From Zopfochytrium polystomum (taxonomy: Eukaryota; Chytridiomycota; Chytridiomycetes; Chytridiales; Chytridiaceae), in contig JAIVFJ010000257.1 of the NCBI GenBank assembly GCA_025765615.1, forward strand, positions 65,001 to 87,314: a DNA stretch of 22,314 nt. Reading direction: 5' to 3'. This document shows positions 1 to 8,080 of the stretch, piece after piece (within the stretch, counting starts at the first letter, position 1; each line of letters opens with the position of its first letter). The position numbers were made by a program, and so were the translations under genes. The notes below the pieces were generated by a model. It saw nothing but the letters and a program-made list of their open reading frames with translations. It had not been told where the DNA came from and ran no database searches.

Positions 1-1476
1 GAACTCTTCCCATGTAGCTTGGGCTGCGAGGTGCGCACAAAGCGGCGCCATCTGGGTCCAACAACAGACTTGGCTCTCATTTTGGCTCTGTACTGAGGGT
101 GGCGTCTCACTTCCCACCATTTGGAAACTGTCTCCTCTTCTTCCACCACTATCGTTTTCACGACCATGTTGCATGCACAACAAACATTCTTCCACTAACA
201 ACCAATTTCCTCCAGTCTTCTTTCTCTCACCAAATTTGCCCACCGTCATGTTGGCAAATTTGTTCCATTTTGTTTCCGAACGGGGCCTTACATCCGTATT
301 TCATTTTGCTTGAGATTTTGAAGAGATATGGTTGTCTTTCGTGGGCACGGCAAGGGCGTAATCTGGGTAGTTGCCGAAAGGATGGGTTACTTCTGTTATA
401 AATGGAACTCGTACTGGCTAGAATCCTGGTATTCAAACCGGAGGCAGAACTGCGTCAATGAAGGGGAACGTAATGAAGGATCAATCAAAAAGAAGAGTAA
501 CAGTGAAGGGAAGTGGGGTCATGAAAGGAGGATCACGAGTCAATCAGGCGGTTGCAAAGGGTTCCGTTGCGAAGTTCACGGAACTCCGCAGTGGCAGTGT
601 CGCGAGCGTAGATGGCTCCCTGGTAGTTGAAGTATTCGCAGGATGGATGGGTGGGTGACTTAGGAAGAGGGTTGGGAAAACAAAAGGACTGTCCATTTGT
701 CTGCCATTTTTTTTGGACAGTCCAAAAATGCGACCCAAAATTGGAAGGTAAATAGTTGATATATTAGCTCGTTTGTGCATTGCAAGGCGCAAAGGAAAAC
801 CACCAACGGCCACCACCAAAGGGATGTCTCAATTGACGGATACCCACAACTTGACCAAACTGACAAACGCAACGACAAACAGCGGCATGCAGGACGCAGT
901 GTTGGTGCTGGAATACCGCCATTCTTTCAAATGGAAAAATGGGCATCTTTGGTTCCTATGTGCCAACAGTTGAGGGATGTGACCAACAGCTTGCTGTCAG
1001 TCGCCCAATCGATGAATGTTGACTTTCCTGCTGGGTGCAGCGGTGAGCAGGCGTGTATTAATTGATGCAAGCAGATGATCATCTCAGTGTTTAATTCAGG
1101 TCAGAGCAACCAGTTTCCGATGGGCTGAGTTGTCAGCAATGCTCTCATGCTCGGTCACGCGCTGCCTGGTGCTTTCACAACTACTCAACAATCAGAAGGA
1201 GGAGCTGCCACAACCTCTGAGCCCAAATCATCATCACACGCCCACCTGATCGCACAACCTCCACTGCCCAGCTCTGATTCACTGCAATCACTGTTTTATG
1301 AGCATGATGGTCGGTCTCAGCTCAGCGTCAACTCTCATACTGGTCACACCAGCTCAAGACGAAGCGACTCCAATTGGTCTTGCCATTCTCCATCCTTAAA
1401 CAACGGGATTTGCCAGATGCTGCTTCTTCACAGAAGAGAAGATGCATGTCTGCAACAGTGAGCCCCAGACGCCCAC
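1..1476. other. Unassigned DNA left of the gypsy element
   Basis: No convincing gene, RNA or repeat is visible. Open frames of 60 to about 100 codons occur on both strands but overlap each other, show no family motif and no sustained codon bias. If the gypsy element had simply inserted into the copia element seen at 8283-10831, copia RT and RNase H should continue here on the minus strand. I looked for a YVDD-type motif and the usual copia RNase H motifs and did not find them. The stretch may be old, decayed transposon DNA or ordinary intergenic DNA. Confidence 0.5.
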
Positions 1477-1546
1477 TCTCAGGAACAGGGTAGGACAGGG
1501 CAAGGCAGACAAGGAACTGAAAGGAGTGGTGATTGTATTGGAACCA

Positions 1547-1557
1547 ATAATTCACTT
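1547..1557 (-). promoter_or_regulatory. Self-primer / predicted transcript start in the 3' LTR
   Basis: The minus strand reads AAGTGAATTAT, identical to 8055-8045 in the 5' LTR. It lies 35 nt downstream of the TATA box. The same 11-mer is the exact complement of the primer-binding site at 7962-7972. Confidence 0.6.
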
Positions 1558-1583
1558 GAGGGATGAGACAGTCCCTCCATCCC

Positions 1584-1592
1584 CCTTTTATA
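1584..1592 (-). promoter_or_regulatory. TATA box, 3' LTR
   Basis: The minus strand reads TATAAAAGG, at the same place as TATAAAAAGG in the 5' LTR. Position relative to the self-primer (35 nt) is identical in both LTRs. Confidence 0.6.
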
Positions 1593-1704
1593 CCTTTTGA
1601 GAGTCTTCCTTGTCAAGACTCAAAGAAAGTTACAGAAAGAACAATCGGTAATACAATGATACCAATGACACTAATGACAACAACAAGACAAGTCAGGAAA
1701 GCAA

Positions 1705-1724
1705 AGAAGGTTCCAGAAGGTTCC
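1705..1724. promoter_or_regulatory. Heat-shock-element-like array, 3' LTR
   Basis: GAA (1706), TTC (1711), GAA (1716) and TTC (1721) alternate every 5 bp. This is the nGAAnnTTCn pattern bound by heat shock factor. The TATA-proximal element kept in the 5' LTR is damaged here (TTA instead of TTC). Confidence 0.5.
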
Positions 1725-1812
1725 ACAAGGCTCCATGAAGGAATGTTCTAGAAGGTTTCAGAAAGTTCCACAAGATTCCTGAAGGAATGTCCTGGAAGGT
1801 TTCAGAAGTTTC
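1721..1812 (+). repeat. Tandem duplication of about 45 to 48 bp inside the 3' LTR
   Basis: Two diverged copies of a unit beginning ttccacaag and containing gaaggaatg and gaaggtttcag lie side by side (about 1721-1765 and 1766-1812). The 5' LTR has one unit. The duplication accounts for the 48-bp length difference between the LTRs. Confidence 0.75.
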
Positions 1813-2812
1813 CAGAGGGGTGATTCATAACATCATCTCCCCTTTTAGGCCTCTTCTGCAACTTGGTGGGGTACCTGGTCTTGAACTTGAGCAGAAGGTC
1901 TCGGCAGTGAGTGAGGTTTGACTCAGGTTCCCAGGTGTTGTCAGCATCTGAGTAACCTTTCCACTTGACAAGGAATTTGAGTGTCCTTCCAAACCACTTG
2001 GCATCCAAGATTTGTTCAACTTCAAATTCTGGTTCACCTTCAACTGGAGGAGGAGGAGGAACAACTCTGCCTGGAACGGAGTTGGCCACAAACTTCTCCA
2101 AAAGGCTAACATGGAAAACTGGTTGGATCTTCATGGATGCAGGGAGATCCACCTTGAAGGTAACTGGGTTGATTTGCTCCAAGATCTTGAAAGGTCCCAA
2201 CTTGAGGTTGTCTAGCTTGGGACTTGGTCTTTTGGTCTGCAATTTCTTCCTCAGAAGCCAAAGTTGCTGACCCACAGAAAGGTAATGGTCCATTCTGTGA
2301 GTGTTGGCAAATCTTGAGGCATCTTCTTGGGCTCTCTTCAGGGTGGATTCCAGGAAGATGCTCATGATCTTGAGCTTATGCAAATGTGAAGCCACAGCAG
2401 AAGCTTGGACATTGGATAGAGTCTCTTGTCCCAGAAGATCTCCTCTTGGATTGAAGCCATAGGTTGCAAAAAAAGGAGAATAGCTGGGTGCTTGAGTGGA
2501 GAGAATTGTTGAGAGCAAATTCTGCAAGTGGAAGGAGGGTGGGCCAATCATCCTGTTGATAGCTGACATAGCACCTAAAATACTGCTCCAGAGTCTGGTT
2601 TGTTCTTTCTGTTGTCCATCAGTCTGAGGGTGATAAGCAGTTGACAGTTGATACTTGATTCCAAGGGCTGCTGTGAGTGCTTTCCAAAATTAGGTTCTGA
2701 ACTGTGGTCCTCTGTCACTGATGATTGACTGAGGCAGCCCATGGAGCCTGAATATGTGCTGCAAAAACAGGTCTGCTGTTCCTTGTGCATCTATATTCTC
2801 AGTGCAGGGAAA
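1802..2812 (-). pseudogene. Gypsy integrase C-terminal half with chromodomain
   Basis: This is the downstream end of pol. It begins inside the integrase core at IPCTEN and continues through the second catalytic block (IISDRGPQF) and the HPQTDGQ-like stretch, which is split over frames. It then has an intact frame from 2569 to 1802 (255 codons). That frame holds a GPF motif (KLGPFKILEQI), the FHVSLL motif and a chromodomain at about residues 181-232 (2029-1874) with the aromatic residues of FLVKWKGYSDADNTWEPE. Chromodomains of chromoviruses bind modified histone tails and steer integration into heterochromatin. The integrase core is broken by an in-frame TAA near 2690 (after PQFRT) and by frame changes. 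The upstream integrase half is inverted at 4250-4606. Confidence 0.9.
1833..1846 (-). promoter_or_regulatory. Polypurine tract (plus-strand primer)
   Basis: The minus strand reads AAAAGGGGAGATGA directly before the 3' LTR start TGTTATG. This is the expected place and composition for the RNase H-resistant primer of second-strand synthesis. It lies inside the chromodomain reading frame. Confidence 0.75.
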
Positions 2813-3760
2813 CCAAGGCAGACCTGCTACCTGCTCAGAGGCCTTATGACTGTGAAATCCCACTCAAGGACAAAAATTGCGCCCACCTTTCAAGCCACTG
2901 TACCCACCTCTCTCCACCAGAAGCCAAGGCCCTCCAAGAATCCATTGAAGAAATGCTGAACAAGGGATTCATCCAACCTTTTAAGTTGCCAGCTGGAGCT
3001 CCCATTTTTTTGTCAAGAAGAACGATGGGGGACTGAGACCCTGTGTGGACTGCAGAGATCTCAATGAGATGACAGTCAAGAAAAAACCACTATCCACTGC
3101 CTCTCATCTCTGAATTACTGGACAAGCTCAGCCATGCAAGGATATTTTCCAAGATTGACCTCAGAGGTGCCAACAATTTGGTCAGAATTAAGCCCCAGGA
3201 TCAATGAAAGACTGCCTTCAGATGCAAATACAGTCACTTTGAGTACTTGGCCATGCCTTTTGGACTTACCAATGCTCCTGCTGTTTTCCAAGGCATGATG
3301 AATGACATCTTCAGGGATATTCTGGACCTTTTTATCATTGTCTACCTGGATGATATCCTGGTATTTTTGTCTGATACTGCAAGCCATATGGGACATGTCA
3401 AGACTGTCTTGGAGAGACTCAGACAGCATCACCTCTATGCAAAGCTGGAGAAGTGTGAATTCCACAAGACCTCCATTGAGTTTTTGGGATTCATTGTGTC
3501 TGACAAAGGGATCTCCATGGCACCAGACAAATCCAAACTATTCTTGAATGGAAGACTCCAAACTCCATCAAGGATGTTCAAAGCTTCCTTGGGTTTTGCA
3601 ATTTCTACAGCACCTTCATTGCCAACTATTCTGCCATAGCCAAGCCTCTCACTGACATCACCAAGAAGACCACCAAATTTGAATGGACCCCTGCAGCGGA
3701 GCAAGCCTGGCTGGCTCTTAAGACAGCAACCACTAGTGCACCACTCCTTAGGCATGTGGA
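2813..3760 (+). pseudogene. Gypsy reverse transcriptase domain (inverted segment)
   Basis: This RNA-directed DNA polymerase lies on the plus strand, opposite to the rest of the element. It starts with the [15 protein letters not shown] lead-in, followed by the SPPEAKALQESIEEML and [18 protein letters not shown] blocks, the KIDLRGA block, the FEYLAMPFGLTNAP block and the catalytic YLDD at 3343-3354. The thumb region follows (FLGFIVSDKGIS). Several frameshifts (near 3010, 3100 and 3535) and an in-frame TGA near 3208, where family members have Trp in a DEWKTAF-like block, make it inactive. The catalytic YLDD itself is intact. On un-inverting the segment, its start joins VFSK on the minus strand at 4610 in frame. 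Confidence 0.92.
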
Positions 3761-4152
3761 TCCCTTGCTTCCCTTCACCTTGGAAACTGATGCCTCAGAC
3801 TATGCCCTCAGTGCTGTTCTGTCTCAGCCAAGCTCTCAGGACCCTCTGCTCCTCTGCATACAGTGGCATATTATTCCAGGAAGCTGAACAGGGATGAGTG
3901 TAACTACACAGTCCATGATAAGGAGTTGCTTGCAATTGTGGAAGCATTCAAATTCTGGAGACACTACTTGGCTGGTTCTAAAGGTGTCTCTGTCTATTCT
4001 GATCACAAGAACCTCACCTTCAAGGCAAGGAGGTTGCTCAAGCAGAGGCATGCCAGGTGGGCTGAAACTACTCTCTGAGTATGACTTTAAGCTGTGCTAT
4101 TCTCCTGGCCACCTTAACACTGTGGTTGATGCCCTGTCAATAAGGACAGACC
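3761..4152 (+). pseudogene. Gypsy RNase H domain (inverted segment)
   Basis: Degrades the RNA of the RNA-DNA hybrid during reverse transcription. The first catalytic Asp lies in LETDASDYALSAVLSQ (about 3780-3830). It is followed after a frame change by YYSRKLNRDECNYTVHDKEL with the catalytic Glu, then the VYSDHKNLTF block with the next Asp (about 4000) and LLKQRHARWAE. A further frameshift near 4070 separates it from the end piece YSPGHLNTVVDALSIRTDL. The stretch encoding the end of this domain and the integrase zinc finger is duplicated at 6021-6243. Confidence 0.9.
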
Positions 4153-4610
4153 TTGCACCTGAAGGGGGAGATGGTTTCACCCCCACAATCCAAGACACAC
4201 CTTTCCCTGCTTCCTGACAGTGTGTGGGCTCATGCTATTTCCAAGGACCCTGAGCCTCACAAGATTCAAATCAGTCAAGAAGAGGAAAAGCTTGAGGTAC
4301 TCAAGACAAGGCATGATGCAGCAACAGCTGGACACCCAGGAGAGCACAAGACATGTGAGCTTGTTTCCAGAAACTTCTACTGGCCAGGCATGAGGAAGTA
4401 CATCAAGAACTATGTCAGCAGCTGTGAACCCTGTCAAAGAAACAAATCCAGCAGACACAAGCCCTATGGACTTCTGGAGCCCCTCCCAATTGCCATCAGC
4501 CCTTGGTTATCGATATCCATGGACTTCATTGTGAAACTGCCCCCATCCCATGGATTTGACTCTATCCTTGTTGTCATATGCAGAAGGACAAGTTGGCCCA
4601 TTTCACTTGG
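4153..4610 (+). pseudogene. Gypsy integrase N-terminal half (inverted segment)
   Basis: Integrase inserts the cDNA into the genome. The HHCC zinc-binding domain is complete: the two His are in GHPGEHKT and the two Cys in SSCEPCQRN. Between them lies the NFYWPGMRKYI helix typical of gypsy integrases. The first core Asp follows in SMDFIVKLPP. The frame then degrades (ILVVICRRTSWP where family members have a DRLTKMAHF-like motif) and the domain stops at the inversion breakpoint near 4606. Its continuation, starting IPCTEN, is on the minus strand at 2812. Rejoining CATTTCA with TTCCCTGCAC restores the HFIPC junction in frame. Confidence 0.9.
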
Positions 4611-4690
4611 AAAACACATCAGCATAAGGGAGATATTCTTTTGGTTGCTTGGATGCCAGCAAAGGGTCTGATGGATCCAGGTTGCTGTGA
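4611..4690 (-). pseudogene. Gypsy linker end leading to RT
   Basis: On the minus strand this short stretch reads in frame from the duplicated linker through HSNLDPSDPLLASKQPKEY to DVFSK at about 4611. That is the usual lead-in to a Ty3/gypsy RT. The next residues expected are found at the other inversion breakpoint (2818, plus strand). Confidence 0.7.
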
Positions 4691-4774
4691 TCTTCAGCAG
4701 TGGGGCTTGAATTCTTGAATCTTTGACTGAGATTTCTGTTCTTGGCAAAGACTGTGAGCTGTGGAACTTGAGTC
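4691..4774 (-). repeat. Left copy of the duplicated target around the chimeric insertion
   Basis: This 84-bp stretch of the gypsy protease-RT linker matches 6244-6350 in the same orientation. Shared words are cagcagtggggcttgaattc and ggcaaagactgtgagctgtg. The left copy lacks about 21 bp present in the right copy, within an attcttga repeat. The two copies bracket 4775-6243, which suggests a long target-site duplication. Confidence 0.7.
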
Positions 4775-4790
4775 TTTTGTTTTTTTTTTT
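4775..4790 (-). other. Poly(A) tail of the LINE insertion
   Basis: On the minus strand the LINE 3' end passes into a run of ten A, a C and four more A, immediately followed by gypsy linker sequence (GACTCAAG). It marks the 3' end of a retrotransposed transcript. Confidence 0.75.
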
Positions 4791-5103
4791 ATTTGTTCCA
4801 GCCCCAGAGGGGCTGACAGGAAGAGAAAGAGCCATCAACGGTAAATCGTAATGGACTACGTCCAGGTATCACCTCAGCAAACCCACCCCATGCACTACGG
4901 ACTTACAGGGTCGTCAGGCATCTCCACCGCACATAAAGCTACAATGATCAAAGGAGAAAGGGAAAACGCAGAATCAAGAAAAAAGAGAAGTGAGTCTGAA
5001 GGAGGTCAGTGTAAGAGAGGGGAGCAGCTGTGAAAAGTCGGAGGGTTGGGATAAGTCAGATTAGGCAACAGCCCATGTCAAGATTGAGAAGGGCAACAGT
5101 GGC
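4791..5103 (-). other. LINE 3' untranslated region
   Basis: Between the LINE stop codon (TGA at about 5104) and the A-rich tail there is no recognisable coding sequence. The stretch is purine-rich on the plus strand in its middle part (about 4940-5060). Confidence 0.55.
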
Positions 5104-6020
5104 TCAGTGAACGTCAGGGGGCTCAGCAGGAGATGGGTGACGAGTGGCTCTTGCTTGTTGGCGTGAGGGGAGTTGTATTGTGTGGTGAAGCCAGATAATG
5201 CCTGCAACAAGTTTTATGCAGCCGAGGTAGTGGTCAATCCATCTGGAAGAAGCCTTGGTGCGCAAAAGCCAGATGCCTGGGCAAGTGTCAGTGGAGTGTG
5301 GGCGACTACACGTGGTGCAGCGAGGTTGAGAGGGTTGCGAAGAGCTGTTACGAGTTCTGTGGGATGATGGAGTGGGAGGGAGGGGAAGAGTTGATGTTTG
5401 GAGAAGACAGTGGGCGAGAGGCTGCGGAACGATGGTGAGAGGCCTGGGAATTTGGTGGAGGGGATCTGCGGGGCTTGGAGCGCTTGTCAGAGGGCTTGAT
5501 GGACTTTGACTTCTCCCAAGAGATGGTGTTGTCGCAACGGGGGATCCAAATAAGTCGATGGGCGTCAAGAAGGAGCTTATGGAAGCAGTGGCAGGGGTTT
5601 TAAGGACAGAGGCAGCAGGGTTATCACGTGAGAATAAGGAGTCATAAAAGGATTGAGGGATGAAGCCATGAAGGAGGGAGGAAAAATTGTTACAAGATTG
5701 ATGATCAAAGAGAAATTCTGGGCGGGAGAGCCAGTAAATGGGATGGGCTTGAGGAGGAGAGTGGCCATGAGGTGCAGGAGGAACAGAGGAGGAAAGAGTT
5801 TCAGCAAGGGTGTTGCGAATCATGGCAATGGCGTTAGCAGCTGCAGGGCATTGCCAGACATGCTCTGTGGTTTCCAGAGCGTGGTGGCATCGACAACAGA
5901 GCCCATCAGGGTAGACTTGAGGGTGTCGTTGGTGTAGAACTTTTTGGGTGGGCAAAGTGTTGCTGAGGATTTGAAGTTGATACTTGTGACGAGCAGAGCC
6001 AGGGAGGGTGCCAAAGAGGG
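5104..6020 (-). pseudogene. LINE reverse transcriptase C-terminal region with CCHC motif
   Basis: An open frame of about 305 codons, cut off at its 5' end. It starts SLFGTLPGSARHKYQLQ and then has the zinc motif typical of the C-terminal end of LINE RT proteins: C-x2-C-x8-H-x3-C in CCRCHHALETTEHVWQC (around 5910-5860). A low-complexity Ser/Pro region follows, and near the end is a second Cys/His cluster, CTTCSRPHSTDTC (C-x2-C-x3-H-x4-C). The polymerase domain itself is missing, as is usual for 5'-truncated LINE copies. In LINEs such zinc motifs are thought to bind nucleic acid. The same DNA is also open in another frame (down to 5820), which is only a read-through of the upstream gypsy frame. 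Confidence 0.75.
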
Positions 6021-6243
6021 AAGCTCATATGTCTTGTGCTCTCCTGGGTGTCCAGCTGTTGCTGCATCATGCCTTGTCTTGAGTATCTCAAGTTTTTCCT
6101 CTTCTTGGCTGATTTGAATCTTGTGAGGCTCAGGGTCCTTGGAAATAGCATGGGCCCACACACTGTCAGGAAGCAGTGAAAGGTGTGCCTTGGATGGTGG
6201 GGTGAAACCATCTCCCCCTTCAGGTGCAAGGTCTGTCCTTATG
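6021..6243 (-). pseudogene. Second copy of gypsy RNase H end / integrase zinc region
   Basis: The minus strand encodes IRTDLAPEGGDGF, then SVWAHAISKDPEPHKIQI and the first His pair of the integrase zinc finger (GHPGEHKT). It ends at YEL. It closely matches the plus-strand block at about 4139-4360, with a few substitutions (LEI for LEV, TYE for TCE). It is joined upstream to the gypsy linker at 6243/6244 and downstream to the LINE at 6020/6021. It therefore looks like the 5' part of a chimeric retrotranscript, not part of this element's own pol. Confidence 0.85.
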
Positions 6244-6350
6244 TGCTCATCAGCAGTGGGGCTTGAATTCTTGACTGGGAACTGTGATTCTTGAATCTTT
6301 GACTGAGGGTTCTGTTCTTGGCAAAGACTGTGAGCTGTGGAACTTGAATC
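6244..6350 (-). repeat. Right copy of the duplicated target around the chimeric insertion
   Basis: This is the counterpart of 4691-4774, in direct orientation. It is longer by about 21 bp because it keeps an extra attcttga-flanked unit. It continues without a break into the rest of the protease-RT linker, so this is the original linker copy. Confidence 0.7.
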
Positions 6351-6530
6351 TTGAATTTGGACTGTGAACTGTGGTACTTGAATCTTTGACTGTGGGTTCT
6401 GTGAACTAGAGTCTTGGCCATGACTGTGAGCTCTATGAGCTCTACTTGAATCTTGACTGTGAACTGTGAACTGTGGAACTTGAGTCTTGGCTGGGATTTG
6501 TGAATCTTGAATCAAGGGCTTGAGAGCATG
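6260..6530 (-). repeat. Imperfect tandem repeats in the gypsy protease-RT linker
   Basis: On the minus strand the linker repeats units built from SKIQVPQFTV and QDSSS-like peptides, with DNA words such as ctgtgaactgtggaacttga recurring on the plus strand. The repeats are low in complexity, rich in Ser and Gln, and vary in spacing. They form a spacer between protease and RT with no known function and probably change length by slippage. Confidence 0.7.
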
Positions 6531-7100
6531 AGACTTGGGGGCTTGACTTGAGTTTTGGGTGACTGTTCCAATTGGTGGAGGTTGGACTTGACCAGTGACC
6601 CAATCAATGTCAGGGTTCTGGGCTTGCAGCCATGGTAATCCCAGGATGACAGAGAATGTGGGTGAGCCAAGATCCAATACTTCCAGGTTGACCATGGATG
6701 TTGGAAATTCTTGGATGTGGAGGTTTAGCTTGGTTTCATGGCTGATTTCCTTGAACAGAGCATGATTGGCAAAGTGGACCTTGAGGGGTGTGGATTTCTT
6801 GATGGTGGGAATGGCACAAGACTTGGCAAGGGTGGCATCAATGATGTTGCAGGATGATCCAGAGTCTATAAGGGCCTTGGTTGTGATGGTTGACTTGGGT
6901 GAGAGTTGAATCTTGACATCCATGGTGAGTTGGTGGGGCTTGGAATCTGAGGTGTTTGTGGTGCTGGTGGTGATGAAACAGGGGCAGCTTGGAGGAGGGT
7001 CCAGGGAATTGCCCCTCAGTGAGCCTGGACCTGGGAGTTTGGGTGCTTCTTCCTTGGGCAGTCCTTGACAGCGTGTTCCTTGGAGCCACAGTAGAAACAC
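6531..7100 (-). pseudogene. Gypsy protease region
   Basis: A retropepsin-type aspartic protease that would cut the Gag-Pol polyprotein. The active-site motif is ALIDSGSSCNII, with the Asp codon at 6866-6864. The C-terminal signature is VILGLPWLQAQNPDIDW, typical of Ty3/gypsy. The frame is open from 7100 through the linker to the insertion at 6243. It is the same frame as gag (stop at 7149), but the zinc knuckle between them lies in another frame, so two frame changes separate gag from protease in this copy. Confidence 0.88.
7058..7099 (-). pseudogene. Gypsy nucleocapsid zinc knuckle
   Basis: The minus strand encodes CFYCGSKEHAVKDC, a perfect CX2CX4HX4C knuckle that binds the genomic RNA during packaging. 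It sits 50 bp past the gag stop, in a different frame from both gag and protease. An in-frame TAG lies shortly upstream, where CAG would read through. It is therefore detached from gag in this copy. Confidence 0.85.
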
Positions 7101-7148
7101 AGTCCCTGCTGGGCCATCCTTGTTTTCTCCTATTGGCTCAGAGGACCC

Positions 7149-7934
7149 TTAGGAAGTCTCAACTGCATCCACTTGCATGGGTTCTGGAACTGTAAGAGCT
7201 TGAGGGACTGGGGTAGGTCGTGATGTAGTGCCTACTTGTCTTTGCTTCAGTCTCTTGTAGTAGAGTCTGTTGTCAATCTTGATGGCATGGAGAATGTACT
7301 CTTCCAAGGTCTCAGGGATGTGCAGAGACTGGGAAAGCATGTCTTGGATAGACTCATGGAGACCATCATGGTACAGCTCCACAAGAGTTGCATAATTGTA
7401 TCCAGAGTGTCTGGATAGTTGCTTGAATTGGTTGGTGTAGGCCACACACGACTGTTTTCCTTGCTTGATATGCTTGAGCTTGGAGCTTGCTGTCCAAGAT
7501 GCGTAGGGGTCACCAAAGGTAGCTTCCAGCCCCTCCCAGAGCTCTTGCAGGGTGGGTGCACTTGGTAGAGATCTGTACCATGATTGGGCTTGACCAGACA
7601 GGAGGGTGCTTGTGAAAAGAACCTTGACTTGCTCACTGGGAAATCTTGAAGGTTGGAGAAGGATGACATTCTCCACAGTGGCCATAAAGTTCTTGAGGTC
7701 TTTGGCGAGCCCAGTGAACTTATCAGGGCAAGGAACCTTGGGCTCTCTTGCTTGGTTGGCTTGGGGCAGGGAAAGAGCTTGTTGTTCTTGTTGGTGCAGT
7801 TGTTGTTGAAGCTGGTGCTGCTCGTGAAGGACTTGTTCTTGAAGTTTGTGTGTCTGTCTTGCAAGGGCTTGAAATTGGTCCATCAGGGCTTGGAAGGCAG
7901 TTGCATCCGGGAAGGTGTTGTTTGGATCAGACAT
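7149..7934 (-). CDS. Gypsy Gag (capsid part), open frame of 261 codons
   Basis: The structural protein that forms the virus-like particle. It starts with ATG at 7934 (MSDPNNTFPDATAF), 28 nt inside the primer-binding site. Residues about 15-60 form a Gln/Leu-rich coiled-coil-like stretch. The retrotransposon gag domain follows with KFTGLAKDLKNFMATVE, then SGQAQSWYRSLPSAPTLQEL and a FKQLSRHSGYN segment. The frame ends at ETS before the zinc knuckle, which a complete Gag would contain, so this copy is C-terminally truncated by a stop at 7149-7151. It is the only long intact frame of the element's 5' half. Confidence 0.85.
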   Translation of the reverse strand: MSDPNNTFPDATAFQALMDQFQALARQTHKLQEQVLHEQHQLQQQLHQQEQQALSLPQANQAREPKVPCPDKFTGLAKDLKNFMATVENVILLQPSRFPSEQVKVLFTSTLLSGQAQSWYRSLPSAPTLQELWEGLEATFGDPYASWTASSKLKHIKQGKQSCVAYTNQFKQLSRHSGYNYATLVELYHDGLHESIQDMLSQSLHIPETLEEYILHAIKIDNRLYYKRLKQRQVGTTSRPTPVPQALTVPEPMQVDAVETS

Positions 7935-7961
7935 GATGGCAGGGAGTAGTAGGAGAGGGTG

Positions 7962-7972
7962 AAGTGAATTAT
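7962..7972 (-). promoter_or_regulatory. Primer-binding site for self-priming
   Basis: The minus strand reads ATAATTCACTT, starting 2 nt after the 5' LTR end. It is the exact complement of AAGTGAATTAT at 8055-8045 in the LTR, which lies 35 nt from a TATA box and so at the likely transcript 5' end. In Tf1 of fission yeast the first 11 nt of the mRNA fold back on such a site and serve as primer in place of a tRNA. I saw no obvious match to a tRNA 3' end here. Confidence 0.7.
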
Positions 7973-8044
7973 GATGTCAGGAACATGGCAGGACAAGGCA
8001 AGGCAGACAAGGAACTGAGAGGAGTGATGATTGTATTGGAGACA

Positions 8045-8055
8045 ATAATTCACTT
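8045..8055 (-). promoter_or_regulatory. Predicted transcript start / 11-nt self-primer
   Basis: AAGTGAATTAT on the minus strand begins 35 nt after the first base of the TATA box and pairs perfectly over 11 nt with the site at 7972-7962. The bases on both sides of the 11-mer do not pair, so the complementarity has sharp edges. Confidence 0.65.
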
Positions 8056-8080
8056 GAGGGATGGGACAGGTCCCCCATCC

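Larger units (their letters stand above)
1477..1832 (-). repeat. 3' LTR of the gypsy element (356 bp)
   Basis: It aligns along its length with 7975-8282 in the same orientation. On the minus strand it starts TGTTATGAATC and should end in TGACA, but here the last bases read TGAGA, so the terminal dinucleotide is mutated. It is 48 bp longer than its partner because of an internal tandem duplication near 1721-1812. The TATA box lies at 1584-1592 and the self-primer sequence at 1547-1557. The chromodomain reading frame runs through the polypurine tract and stops inside this LTR at 1802. Confidence 0.9.
4775..6020 (-). mobile_element. 5'-truncated LINE retrotransposon end with poly(A) tail
   Basis: A non-LTR retrotransposon remnant on the minus strand. 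It contains the last roughly 305 codons of the RT ORF (6020-5104), a 3' untranslated stretch (5103-4791) and an A-rich tail (4790-4775). The 5' end is joined at 6020/6021 directly to gypsy RNase H/integrase sequence in the same sense, not to normal flanking DNA. The poly(A) abuts the duplicated gypsy linker. This is the anatomy expected of target-primed reverse transcription with a template switch to a gypsy RNA. Confidence 0.8.

Noticed and set aside
99..1461. Several plus-strand frames of about 100 codons (for example 775-1065 and 1147-1461)
   Set aside because: Overlap other frames, show no recognisable domain and no splice-consistent extension.
5820..7100. A single long minus-strand frame of 426 codons
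   Set aside because: Only the first part is gypsy protease and linker. It then reads through the insertion junctions and continues out of frame into the LINE, so it is not one protein.
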